From Planctomycetaceae bacterium (GTDB lineage Bacteria > Planctomycetota > Planctomycetia > Pirellulales > Pirellulaceae): 11,060 nt of DNA. The DNA lies in NCBI GenBank assembly GCA_005773145.1, contig SXHS01000290.1, positions 1-11,060 on the forward strand, in the 5' to 3' direction. The translations under genes were made by a program, and so were the position numbers. Positions 1 to 6,861 of this stretch are shown one piece after another (the stretch's first letter is position 1; each line of letters opens with the position of its first letter). The notes below the pieces were generated by a model. It was not told where the DNA came from and ran no database searches. It saw nothing but the letters and a program-made list of their open reading frames with translations.

Positions 1-385
1 CCCACTGGCGGTGGGGGCCGACCGTGTCACTGTGTGGGGCGTGGGCCCGTGTGGTATCGTCGGCGCCCGCCGCTTGTGGCAGGGCAGCGCTGCCGTAAAC
101 GGCCCGAAATGTCACGGTCCCAACGGTCAGCAATCCGCCCGGGGGCAGGAGCGCCGCTTCGTCCACGCGATCGCGTCCGACAAACGTGCCGTTGCGCGAA
201 CTGAGGTCGCGAACTCGCAACTGGCCGCCGGCTTCTTCAATGATGCAATGGCGGCGGCTGACGAGCGGGTGGGCTAGAATCAAGTCGGCCGACTGCGACC
301 GACCGATCACGAGGGGCAAGCGGTTCAACGGGACCGAATGAGACAATACGTCCCCGCCGACCACTACAAGTACCGCGTTTAACAT
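1..385 (-). CDS. FHA-domain protein, 5' part only (runs off left edge)
   Basis: Reading the minus strand from the ATG at 385-383 gives 128 codons with no stop before the window edge, so the gene is cut at its 3' end. Residues about 25-95 match a forkhead-associated domain: GRS at 28-30, the SRRH motif at 43-46 and a SxNGTF block at 63-68, followed by a valine/leucine strand and LLTVG at 85-89. In FHA domains the Gly-Arg, Ser-x-x-His and Asn-Gly residues shape the phosphothreonine-binding loops, and all are present, so the domain should bind phosphopeptides in the cytoplasm. After residue 97 the chain becomes Ala/Pro/His-rich and looks like a linker to an unseen second part. No signal peptide is visible. 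A GGAG lies 9 bases before the start. FHA proteins often partner Ser/Thr kinases, but none is visible here. The domain call is firm; the full product is unknown. Confidence 0.85.
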   Translation of the reverse strand, partial: MLNAVLVVVGGDVLSHSVPLNRLPLVIGRSQSADLILAHPLVSRRHCIIEEAGGQLRVRDLSSRNGTFVGRDRVDEAALLPPGGLLTVGTVTFRAVYGSAALPQAAGADDTTRAHAPHSDTVGPHRQW

Positions 386-937
386 GGGTGGTTGCTCCGC
401 ATCCGAGATGTCGTGCCCCGCAGAGCGGCCCCTGAAAGGCAGACCGCCCCGCCCAACTGCACGTACCGATCTCTTATCCCAATCCGTTATTGTCCCGCGT
501 CGGACTACTTGTCGGGGAAACTGGTCGAACCTGACCATAACCCCAAATCGAGAAATCGCCGCCCCTGTACTACGTCCCCATACTGTGCCCACACTTCTGT
601 AGTACTCACACGTCCGTGCGAGGTCAGGCGAGCCAACCGCGTTGGTGGGCTCAAGCCAGCACCCATGAGTCTAACGCTCACAGACCGATTTGGCAACTAA
701 CTAAAGGGGCAGCCGCGCCAGCCCACCCTCACCGCTTGGGAGTCTGTCGGGGCAACCGCTTGGCCTGGGTCCTTGGGAGCGGCCTCAGCCGACAGTGGTA
801 GCAGCGTGCAGGCCGAGTGACGGCGATAATGCCCTTGTCAGCGGGTCGGGGACGTTATAAGCTTGACCGTTTACGGGCCACTGTTTACGGGCCAGGGGGG
901 GTCTCGGCGGTCCCGTCGAGGTTCCTGCGGCTCGTGT
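386..937. other. 552-base intergenic region without a convincing gene
   Basis: The region lies between the divergent starts of the FHA gene (minus) and the tRNA-Gly/tig block (plus), so it should carry promoters for both. The short open frames in it have Arg/Pro-rich compositions, no family motif and no good ribosome binding site, so I call none of them. A weak plus-strand promoter candidate is TTGTCA at 835-840 with TATAAG at 856-861, but the 15-base spacer is short. A 12-base tandem direct repeat follows at 869-894. I recognise no structured RNA (no SRP, 6S, RNase P or tmRNA signature). Confidence 0.6.
869..894. repeat. Two tandem copies of a 12-base repeat upstream of tRNA-Gly
   Basis: GTTTACGGGCCA occurs at 869-880 and again, identically, at 883-894, with a period of 14 bases. 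The second copy ends 43 bases before the tRNA. It could be a simple slippage duplication or a pair of regulator sites in the promoter or leader of the tRNA-tig unit. The repeat is directly visible; any function is inference. Confidence 0.7.
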
Positions 938-1010
938 GCGGGTGTAGCTCAGTTGGTAGAGCACAACGTTGCCAACGTTGTTGTCGTGGGTTCGAATCCC
1001 ATCACCCGCT
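938..1010 (+). tRNA. tRNA-Gly (anticodon GCC)
   Basis: All cloverleaf parts fold. The 7-bp acceptor stem GCGGGTG/CACCCGC (938-944 with 1003-1009) is perfect. The D arm is GCTC/GAGC (947-950 with 959-962). The anticodon stem CAACG/CGTTG (964-968 with 976-980) encloses loop TTGCCAA with GCC at 971-973. The T arm is GTGGG/CCCAT around TTCGAAT (991-997). The discriminator base is T at 1010, as usual for tRNA-Gly. The 3' CCA is not encoded, so it must be added by nucleotidyltransferase. The gene ends only 59 bases before tig with no terminator between, so the two may be cotranscribed and the tRNA released by RNase P and 3' processing. Confidence 0.97.
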
Positions 1011-1069
1011 CTTTGAATAATGGCGTGGCTGATGCCGCGCGTGGCTTTGACGGCAAAAGGACTGAAGCG

Positions 1070-2575
1070 ATGGCGTTGTCGGATACGGGCTACGATAAAG
1101 ATGAACCGGCACCGGACGAGGCCGCGTCTGGCGCGGAAGAGAAGCAACCGCTGACGCTGGACGTCCGCGTGGATAAACCAGGGGCCTGCGAACGCCATGT
1201 AACGGTGAGCATCAGCCGGCCTGACGTGGATCGGTACTTGCAGAAGGCGTTTTCTGAGCTGGCCCCCAAGGCGAGTGTTCCGGGCTTTCGTTCCGGGCGA
1301 GCACCGCGTCGATTGGTGGAGAGCCATTTCCGCAAGGAGGTGGCGGAGCAGGTCAAGAGCGAGCTGCTCATGGACAGTATGACGCAGGTCACCGAGCAGC
1401 AAGATTTCTCGGCCATTAGCGAACCCGACTTTGATTTCCGTGCGATTGAGCTGCCAGAATCGGGGCCGATGACGTTTGAGTTTGACCTTGAGGTGCGGCC
1501 CGAATTCGAAATGCCGAAGTGGCAAGGCCTGCGCATCGAGCGTCCGGTTCGTGATTTCACGGACAAGGATGTGGCGGAGCGGATGGCGTACTTGTTGCGG
1601 CTGGAGGCCACCGCGGAACCCAAAGATGGACCAGTGGCCCTAAACGATCTGATCGTCGCCAACCTGACCGCTCGGCAGGACGGCAAGGTGATTGGTGAGA
1701 TCTCCGAGTCTTCCTTGGTGGTCCGTGAGCAATTGACGTTTCCGGACGGCGAGGTCACGGACTTTGGTAAGAAGTTGGTAGGGGCCAAGGCGGGCGAGAC
1801 GCGCGTGTGCACGCTTCAGGTCGGCGACGGAGCCGTACGCGAGGAACTTCGCGGGGCGGATCTCGAATTGTCGGTGGAGATTGTTGAAGTTAAGCAGCTG
1901 ATTCCGCCCGGCGTAACCGACGAGCTGTTGGATTCGCTGGGAATAGAAGATGAATCGCACCTGAAGAGCGTGGTGCGTTCTCAGCTTGAGCACCAGCTGG
2001 GTTATTTTCAGCAGCGTCGGGTCCGCGAGCAGATTTCCGCGTCGCTGACGGAAGCGGCCAAGTGGTCGCTCCCGCCCGCCCTACTGCAACGGCAGACTCG
2101 TCGCGAGTTGCAGCGGGCCATCATGGAACTGCAATCCAGTGGGTTCTCAGCGGAAGAGGTGCGAGCCCATGAAAACGACCTGCGTCGCAACAGCGAGCAA
2201 TCCACAGCCCGTGCGCTCAAGGAGCATTTCATACTCGAGCGGCTGGCGGAGGAATTGGAACTGGATGTGACCGCGGAGGATATCGAGTCGGAGATCACGT
2301 CCATTGCTCAACGTGAACGTGAGTCGCGCCGTACCGTGCAGGCTCGCATTGAGAAACGCGGTTTGATCGACGCGCTGCGTAATCAAATCGTTGAGCGTAA
2401 GGCGATTGAGGCGATTGAAGCGGCCGCTCAGAAGGTCGAGGTCCCCTATCAGCCGCCGCGACCCAAAGTTACGGCCGTTGACGAGCCGATTTGTGGGGTC
2501 TTGGATGCCGACATTCCCGAGGCGAAGCATGGTGGCGACGTGCGCGAGCTGCCCGAATTGACGGATCATCGGTAA
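1070..2575 (+). CDS. tig: Trigger factor, ribosome-associated chaperone / prolyl isomerase
   Basis: The product is 501 residues, somewhat longer than the usual 430-450. After an acidic N-terminal extension of about 28 residues, residues 29-150 form the ribosome-binding domain, with the signature loop GFRSGRAP at 72-79 (GFRxGxxP in the family) that docks at the tunnel exit. Residues about 185-272 match the FKBP-like isomerase domain (DLIVANLTARQDGK, LVGAKAGE). Residues about 275-460 form the helical, charged substrate-cradling C-terminal domain, and a proline-rich tail ends the protein. It binds nascent chains in the cytosol and delays misfolding. The frame is open upstream, even through the tRNA, but the ATG at 1070 is chosen because AAAGGA lies 8 bases before it and because any earlier start would translate the tRNA gene. 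It is followed by clpP1 after 77 bases, the classic tig-clpP linkage. Confidence 0.95.
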   Translation: MALSDTGYDKDEPAPDEAASGAEEKQPLTLDVRVDKPGACERHVTVSISRPDVDRYLQKAFSELAPKASVPGFRSGRAPRRLVESHFRKEVAEQVKSELLMDSMTQVTEQQDFSAISEPDFDFRAIELPESGPMTFEFDLEVRPEFEMPKWQGLRIERPVRDFTDKDVAERMAYLLRLEATAEPKDGPVALNDLIVANLTARQDGKVIGEISESSLVVREQLTFPDGEVTDFGKKLVGAKAGETRVCTLQVGDGAVREELRGADLELSVEIVEVKQLIPPGVTDELLDSLGIEDESHLKSVVRSQLEHQLGYFQQRRVREQISASLTEAAKWSLPPALLQRQTRRELQRAIMELQSSGFSAEEVRAHENDLRRNSEQSTARALKEHFILERLAEELELDVTAEDIESEITSIAQRERESRRTVQARIEKRGLIDALRNQIVERKAIEAIEAAAQKVEVPYQPPRPKVTAVDEPICGVLDADIPEAKHGGDVRELPELTDHR

Positions 2576-2583
2576 ACTTCGTG

Positions 2584-2602
2584 CGGCGGCTCCGGACCGC
2601 CG
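2584..2602 (+). other. Small GC-rich hairpin in the tig-clpP1 gap
   Basis: CGGCGG at 2584-2589 pairs perfectly with CCGCCG at 2597-2602 around a 7-base loop. It starts 9 bases after the tig stop codon. No T-run follows, so it is not a standard intrinsic terminator. It could stabilise the upstream message or partly attenuate read-through into clpP1. The stem is short and the region is GC-rich, so chance is a real alternative. Confidence 0.35.
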
Positions 2603-2652
2603 GTCTTGCTACCTGCTGGTCAAGAACAAGGATGCAAAGGATTGAAGTCTCT

Positions 2653-3288
2653 ATGAGTCGATTGCCCCAGACGCCCAGCCTCAACGCCTATTCCTACAGC
2701 AGCGACTATCAGCGCCAGCGTCAGATGACCCTGGGAGATCTGCTGCTGGAGAATCGGATTGTTTTTCTCCAAGGCGAGATTCATGACGGCAATGCCAACG
2801 AATTGGTCATGAAGTTGCTCTATTTGCAGAGTGAAAACCGCAAGAAGGACATTCATTTCTATATCAATTCGCCCGGTGGAAGCGTCACAGCCACTTTGGC
2901 GATCTACGATACGATGCAGATTCTGAGCTGTCCGGTGGCGACCTACTGCGTGGGCTTGGCGGCCAGCGGCGGCGCCATCTTGCTGGCGGGTGGAACGGCC
3001 AAGAAGCGTTTCGCGCTGCCGCACGCCAAGGTGATGATCCACCAGCCATACGGCGGCGTGGGGGGGCAAGTGAGCGATATACAGATACAAGCCGATGAGA
3101 TCCTGAAGACGCGCGATGTACTGAACGAAATCCTGGCTTCCCATACGGGGCAGTCCACGGAACGGATCGCCAAGGACACCGACCGAGATTTTTATATGTC
3201 GGCGGTGCATGCAAAGGAGTATGGGGTCGTCGATGAGATCCTCACCCGTCCACCTGTCGTGGATGATGAGGATGAAGCCAAGTCATAA
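2653..3288 (+). CDS. clpP: ATP-dependent Clp protease proteolytic subunit, divergent paralogue (ClpP1)
   Basis: The product is 211 residues, normal ClpP length, a cytosolic serine peptidase that forms barrel-shaped rings fed by a Clp/AAA+ unfoldase. The catalytic triad is intact: Ser105 in GLAASGGA, His130 in VMIHQP and Asp179 in DTDRDF. The oxyanion/handle region INSPGGSVTA is at 71-80. It differs from the housekeeping type: GLAASGG replaces GQAASMG around the serine, DRDFYM replaces DRDRFM, the N-terminal axial-loop segment (residues 1-28) is Gln/Ser/Tyr-rich and unlike the usual RxYDIYSRL form, and the C-terminus is acidic (DDEDE). The ATG at 2653 is preferred, with AAAGGA 11 bases upstream; an in-frame ATG at 2632 has its purine run too close. 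It lies between tig and clpP2. The triad suggests an active subunit, and the divergence suggests a different substrate pocket or a mixed complex with ClpP2. Confidence 0.95.
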   Translation: MSRLPQTPSLNAYSYSSDYQRQRQMTLGDLLLENRIVFLQGEIHDGNANELVMKLLYLQSENRKKDIHFYINSPGGSVTATLAIYDTMQILSCPVATYCVGLAASGGAILLAGGTAKKRFALPHAKVMIHQPYGGVGGQVSDIQIQADEILKTRDVLNEILASHTGQSTERIAKDTDRDFYMSAVHAKEYGVVDEILTRPPVVDDEDEAKS

Positions 3289-3382
3289 CGCGAAATCATA
3301 ACGGCCATGTTTCGCCAGGTCCTGCAATTTTCGCGGACGGATCGACCGTATCCCGGGCCGGCCGCCGAGGAGCCAAGAGCGT

Positions 3383-3979
3383 ATGCCACTGATTCCCTAC
3401 GTCGTTGAGAAAAGCGGTCGCGAAGAGCGCGTCTATGACATTTATAGCCGCTTGCTCAAGGACCGCATCATTTTCCTCGGTTCCGCCATCAACGATGAGG
3501 TGGCCAATTCCATCGTGGCCCAACTGCTGTTCCTGCAGTCGGAAGACCCACGTGCGGATGTCCACATGTACGTGAATTCTCCGGGAGGGAGCGTAACAGC
3601 GGGTCTGGGGATCTATGACACCATGCAGTTCATCAGCTGCGACGTGGCCACCTACTGTGTGGGGCAGGCCGCCTCAATGGGCGCCGTGCTGTTGACGGCG
3701 GGTGCCCCCGGAAAGCGAATGGCACTGCCCAACGCCCGCATCATGATCCATCAGCCGCTGGCGGGCATGGAAGGGACGGCCGAGGATATCATGATTCACG
3801 CCAAGGAATTAAGAAAGGTGAAAGAACGACTCAACCGCGTGCTCCTCAAACACACGGGCCAGTCGCTCGAGACGATCGAACGGGACACCGATCGCGATCG
3901 GTTTATGACCTCTGCTGAAGCGTTGGAATACAGTCTTATCGATAAGGTGATCGAACATATGGAACCAAGTTCCAAATAG
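3383..3979 (+). CDS. clpP: ATP-dependent Clp protease proteolytic subunit, canonical type (ClpP2)
   Basis: The product is 198 residues and close to the textbook ClpP. The N-terminal segment RVYDIYSRLLKDRIIFLG (16-33) forms the axial pore and hydrophobic docking region. NSPGGSVTAG is at 65-74, the catalytic Ser98 is in GQAASMGA, His123 is in IMIHQPL and Asp172 is in DTDRDRFM. It should have chymotrypsin-like peptidase activity inside a tetradecamer coupled to ClpX, ClpA or ClpC. GAGGAG ends 10 bases before the ATG. The gene starts 94 bases after clpP1, and the lipoprotein gene follows 59 bases later. No clpX follows, unlike the common tig-clpP-clpX order, so the unfoldase must be encoded elsewhere. 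The short or absent propeptide (MPLIPYVVE) is normal for the family. Confidence 0.96.
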   Translation: MPLIPYVVEKSGREERVYDIYSRLLKDRIIFLGSAINDEVANSIVAQLLFLQSEDPRADVHMYVNSPGGSVTAGLGIYDTMQFISCDVATYCVGQAASMGAVLLTAGAPGKRMALPNARIMIHQPLAGMEGTAEDIMIHAKELRKVKERLNRVLLKHTGQSLETIERDTDRDRFMTSAEALEYSLIDKVIEHMEPSSK

Positions 3980-4038
3980 AGCCAAATAGCCCCGCGCGGC
4001 TCGGGCATGCTCGCCGTACCTCAAGGAGTGAGGTCCCA

Positions 4039-5280
4039 ATGATGATGCGATTGATACCATGGATGGTACTTCTGGCACTCGCAATCTCCGGCTGTCGCAG
4101 CACGGATCCCTCGGTCGAATTGCTGGAGAGTGAACTGCGCTGGATGGAGGACCAACTCTATCTGGCCGAGAATGAATATCGCAAAAAATGCGCGGAGCTC
4201 TCCGACTGCGACGGCAAGGAATCCGGTGACAGCAAGTCTGCGGCCTCGGAGCGCCGGCCCCTGTTTGGCCGACGCGGTGCCGAATCCGCACCCAACTCAG
4301 CCTCGCCTCGCTCCAACCGTGCTCCTGAAGGTTCCTCCACTCCCGACCCAGAGCGGGGCCAGACACCCGAATTGTCCGCGCCCACGATTGAGCCTGGTGA
4401 GCCAGCGGAGCCTGAAGTGCAGCTCCCTCAGTCATCACTGGAACCCGTGGGGTCCGCCGTGCGCAATGTCCGCGCACAGCACCAAGAGGACGTGGAGCCC
4501 GCGCCGCTGGATGCGCACGTGACCCATATCCATCTTTACCCGCTCCATCAGGACGAGGTGACCATCGCCTCGCCTCCCGACGAAGAGGATCCCGGCGATC
4601 CGGGATACGAAACGATTCAGACCCAACTGTCCCTGGTGGTACAGCCGCGGAATAGCGAGGGACAGTATGTGGCGCTGCCGGGCACTTTGTCCGTCGTCGC
4701 CATCGACCCCGACCGTCAGGGAAGTGCGTCACGCTGCGGCCGCTGGGATCTGGATGCTGTCGAAACCGCGCGGCTGATCCGAAAATCCGAGGATGGCACG
4801 GGAATTCACTTAGCCTTGCCGTGGCAACAGGAGGATTCGCCCGCCGATGGGCTCCGCGTGTTCGTCCGCTACACGACGGTCGATGGACGCAAACTAGAAG
4901 CCGAGTGTGGGTTTGGCGACTCGCCGGTTTCCACGGACGCACCGCCGCCGCAGGTCGCTGGCGGGTGGACCCCCGCCGCTCGATCAGCACCCGATAGCCA
5001 AGACTTGGCGCTGCCCGCGAGCACTACCGAAACGACGCCCACCGACGAGTCCTCAGCCCATGGCAATCTGGCTCGGTCCACGGTGCCCCGCTCGTTCCAA
5101 CCCCCGTCTGACGTCAAGTCAATCAACTCCGTCGACACGGATGCCGTCACGCCTGCGACTCACGCGGAACCAACTCGTGTTGCCAGCGACCGCCAAGCCT
5201 CGCATTCGGATGGCGACCCAACTCCTCCGTCGACACGCAAAATTCGGCGAGTCCGTCCGAGCTGGCGTCCTTATCGCTGA
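4039..5280 (+). CDS. Predicted lipoprotein with coiled coil and disordered linkers, unknown function
   Basis: The product is 413 residues. A hydrophobic signal (residues 5-16) ends in the lipobox ISGC, so Cys19 should be lipidated and the protein anchored to a membrane outside the cytoplasm. Residues 25-56 are charged and heptad-like, a probable short coiled coil. Residues 58-155 are Pro/Ser/Glu-rich and probably disordered. Residues about 190-293 look like a folded beta-rich domain (strands such as LSLVVQPRN, LSVVAIDP, LRVFVRYTT). A second disordered Thr/Ser/Pro stretch follows, then a basic end (KIRRVRPSWRPYR). I recognise no named family, though the architecture resembles hypothetical lipoproteins of planctomycetes. 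AAGGAG and GTGAGG lie 10 and 5 bases before the start; ATG 4042 is an equally possible start. The 59-base gap to clpP2 suggests cotranscription, but no functional link to proteolysis can be read from the protein. Confidence 0.85.
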   Translation: MMMRLIPWMVLLALAISGCRSTDPSVELLESELRWMEDQLYLAENEYRKKCAELSDCDGKESGDSKSAASERRPLFGRRGAESAPNSASPRSNRAPEGSSTPDPERGQTPELSAPTIEPGEPAEPEVQLPQSSLEPVGSAVRNVRAQHQEDVEPAPLDAHVTHIHLYPLHQDEVTIASPPDEEDPGDPGYETIQTQLSLVVQPRNSEGQYVALPGTLSVVAIDPDRQGSASRCGRWDLDAVETARLIRKSEDGTGIHLALPWQQEDSPADGLRVFVRYTTVDGRKLEAECGFGDSPVSTDAPPPQVAGGWTPAARSAPDSQDLALPASTTETTPTDESSAHGNLARSTVPRSFQPPSDVKSINSVDTDAVTPATHAEPTRVASDRQASHSDGDPTPPSTRKIRRVRPSWRPYR

Positions 5281-5317
5281 TGCCGGCGGGGGTCAGCTCG
5301 TTCGTGTACCGCACGCC

Positions 5318-6610
5318 TCATACGCACTCGAATGGGATCTTCTCGACTCCATTCCATTCGTATCCGCCAGGATTCCAGAAAACATGGCCGTCGAGGGGCT
5401 GCGTGCGCCCGCCGGCATCCGTCGCACGTGCCCAAACCTCATGGCGGCCGGCGGGAAGAACGCGTCGGCTCGTCCACCATGTCCATGCAAATCGACCGGC
5501 GGACGGCACTAACTCGGCACGCTGCCACGATGCACCACGATCCCACGATAATAAGATGGATTCCATGGGAAAATCACCGTCATTGAACGCAACACCGTGA
5601 ACGAGGACGGCACCAGCCGCAACTCGAGCGTGGATATCTGGAGCAAAAACAATGCTCTTCACGTTCATGCGCCAGTTGGGACGGCTGTTGGTCAACGTGA
5701 ACGCATAATCCTGTCCTGGTTCGACAGGCCGGAGTGGATTGCGATACCGGGGGACCTGACTGGCCTGCCGCGACTCGCCGGCCGTCAGGGTAAGCGATCC
5801 AAGCCATTTGATGTGAACCGTACCGTAGTAGCCGGGCACTACCAATCGGACCGGGCCACCGTGAATAGCCGGCAATGGCTCGCCATTCATGTCCAATACC
5901 AATAACGCTTGACGAAGCGCATCATCAAGCGGCACGCTGTGCTCGAAATCCTTCGGGTCTCGATCTTGCGGCTCGCGCGAGCCCGGCTTCCCGCGCCCCA
6001 CCGAGGGTGACTTCACCGTTGGTGATTCGTTACCATCGGCCGTTAGGTAGCGTGCTTGAGGCGCAACGCGTACATCGAGCTTATCGAAGAGCATCGCCAA
6101 CGGCACACCGCGAAACACGACGTTTCCGACGGCGCCGCGATTCCATGGGGTACCCGCAATCGGCGCGCGCTGCGACATGAGCGAGCGACTATTGCCCGAG
6201 CACTGCACGACCATTTCGACTTCGGTTTGCGGGAGCGATTGCAGCTCACGAACGGTAATTGAGTGAGGCGCAGTCGGCGGAGCATCTGCTGACTCGCGCC
6301 ATTCGTGGATGTCAACCCTCCAGTCCGGTGCATGAGTGGCCGTCAGGCGGTTGGTAGCGGGCATGTCCACATTGTTGCGCACAAACAGAATTTCCTTCGG
6401 CGTGATCCGGTGCTTCGCCAACAATGCCAGTGGGGACTCCAACACCATCGGCGAGGACTCCACGATGCGTAGATCGGCGTGCTTGCCGGCAACCAGCGCA
6501 TCCGCCGCAAGTGGGCGTTCCGCTTCATTTGCCAGAACACGATGACGTGAGCTCAACCAGGCCGATGATCCGACCGCCAGACTCGAATGCAAGAAGTTGC
6601 GTCGATCCAT
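5318..6610 (-). CDS. Tat-exported sulfite-oxidase-family molybdopterin oxidoreductase
   Basis: The product is 430 residues starting with a twin-arginine signal (RRNFL at 3-7, then a mildly hydrophobic stretch to about 21), so the folded enzyme should be exported with its cofactor. Residues about 70-275 match the molybdopterin-binding domain of sulfite oxidases: Cys137 in VVQCSGN is the expected molybdenum ligand, followed by GTPWNRGAVGN (153-163), MNGEPLP (241-247) and RLVVPGYYG (255-263). Residues about 310-430 match the Ig-like dimerisation domain (SWDRGASW, WARATDAGGRTQP, FWNPGGYEWN). There is no CxxCH haem motif and only two cysteines, so electrons must leave through a separate carrier. 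Substrate could be sulfite, a sulfur compound as in SoxC-like proteins, or another oxyanion. An insertion of charged and Pro/Gly residues lies at about 196-222. The ATG at 6610 is chosen because the Tat motif follows at once, although the frame stays open about 96 codons upstream and the GAGGG is only 1 base away. It is convergent with the lipoprotein gene, 37 bases apart. Confidence 0.88.
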   Translation of the reverse strand: MDRRNFLHSSLAVGSSAWLSSRHRVLANEAERPLAADALVAGKHADLRIVESSPMVLESPLALLAKHRITPKEILFVRNNVDMPATNRLTATHAPDWRVDIHEWRESADAPPTAPHSITVRELQSLPQTEVEMVVQCSGNSRSLMSQRAPIAGTPWNRGAVGNVVFRGVPLAMLFDKLDVRVAPQARYLTADGNESPTVKSPSVGRGKPGSREPQDRDPKDFEHSVPLDDALRQALLVLDMNGEPLPAIHGGPVRLVVPGYYGTVHIKWLGSLTLTAGESRQASQVPRYRNPLRPVEPGQDYAFTLTNSRPNWRMNVKSIVFAPDIHARVAAGAVLVHGVAFNDGDFPMESILLSWDRGASWQRAELVPSAGRFAWTWWTSRRVLPAGRHEVWARATDAGGRTQPLDGHVFWNPGGYEWNGVEKIPFECV

Positions 6611-6861
6611 GCCCTCATCGTACCAGGCAAGAGCCTGACTCGGGCCCCTAAAAAGCCACACACGTCCACCTGGGGTGGTAGTAGCCACTGTTTCCCAGCG
6701 CGGGGCTCCCCGAACCGCCAACCGGACGCGATCGCGTTCCGGCTGATGAAATGCCATCCACGCTCCGATGGGCCCGTTGCCACGGCACGAGGAATACGTC
6801 AAGATGGAGCCCGTCGTTCGGTGCGCGGTTATTCCGCACAACTCAAGATTAGGGCTGGGGT

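Noticed and set aside
567..605. Inverted repeat GTACTAC / GTAGTAC with a 25-base spacer
   Set aside because: A 7-base match at loose spacing is expected about once by chance in a region this long, and the pairing does not extend on either side.
505..696. Minus-strand open frame of 63 codons in the 386-937 gap
   Set aside because: No recognisable motif, no convincing Shine-Dalgarno and Arg/Ser/Gly-rich composition; chance is the simpler explanation.
863..1069. N-terminal extension of the tig reading frame through the tRNA, open from an ATG at 863
   Set aside because: The apparent peptide (VAQLVEH...GSNPI) is the well-known artefact of translating a tRNA gene; the frame has a proper ribosome binding site only at 1070.
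785..1525. Minus-strand open frame of 246 codons covering the tRNA and the start of tig
   Set aside because: It includes the classic antisense-tRNA phrase GDGIRTHD...LYQLSYTR and otherwise is the shadow of the strongly supported tig gene.
3809..4990. Minus-strand open frame of 393 codons under clpP2 and the lipoprotein gene
   Set aside because: Its Arg/Pro/Ser-rich composition shows no motif, and it lies opposite two well-supported genes; high GC leaves such antisense frames open.
4907..5512. Plus-strand open frame of 201 codons overlapping the end of the lipoprotein gene and the molybdoenzyme gene
   Set aside because: Low-complexity Arg/Pro composition, no ribosome binding site of note, and overlap with two better genes in other frames.
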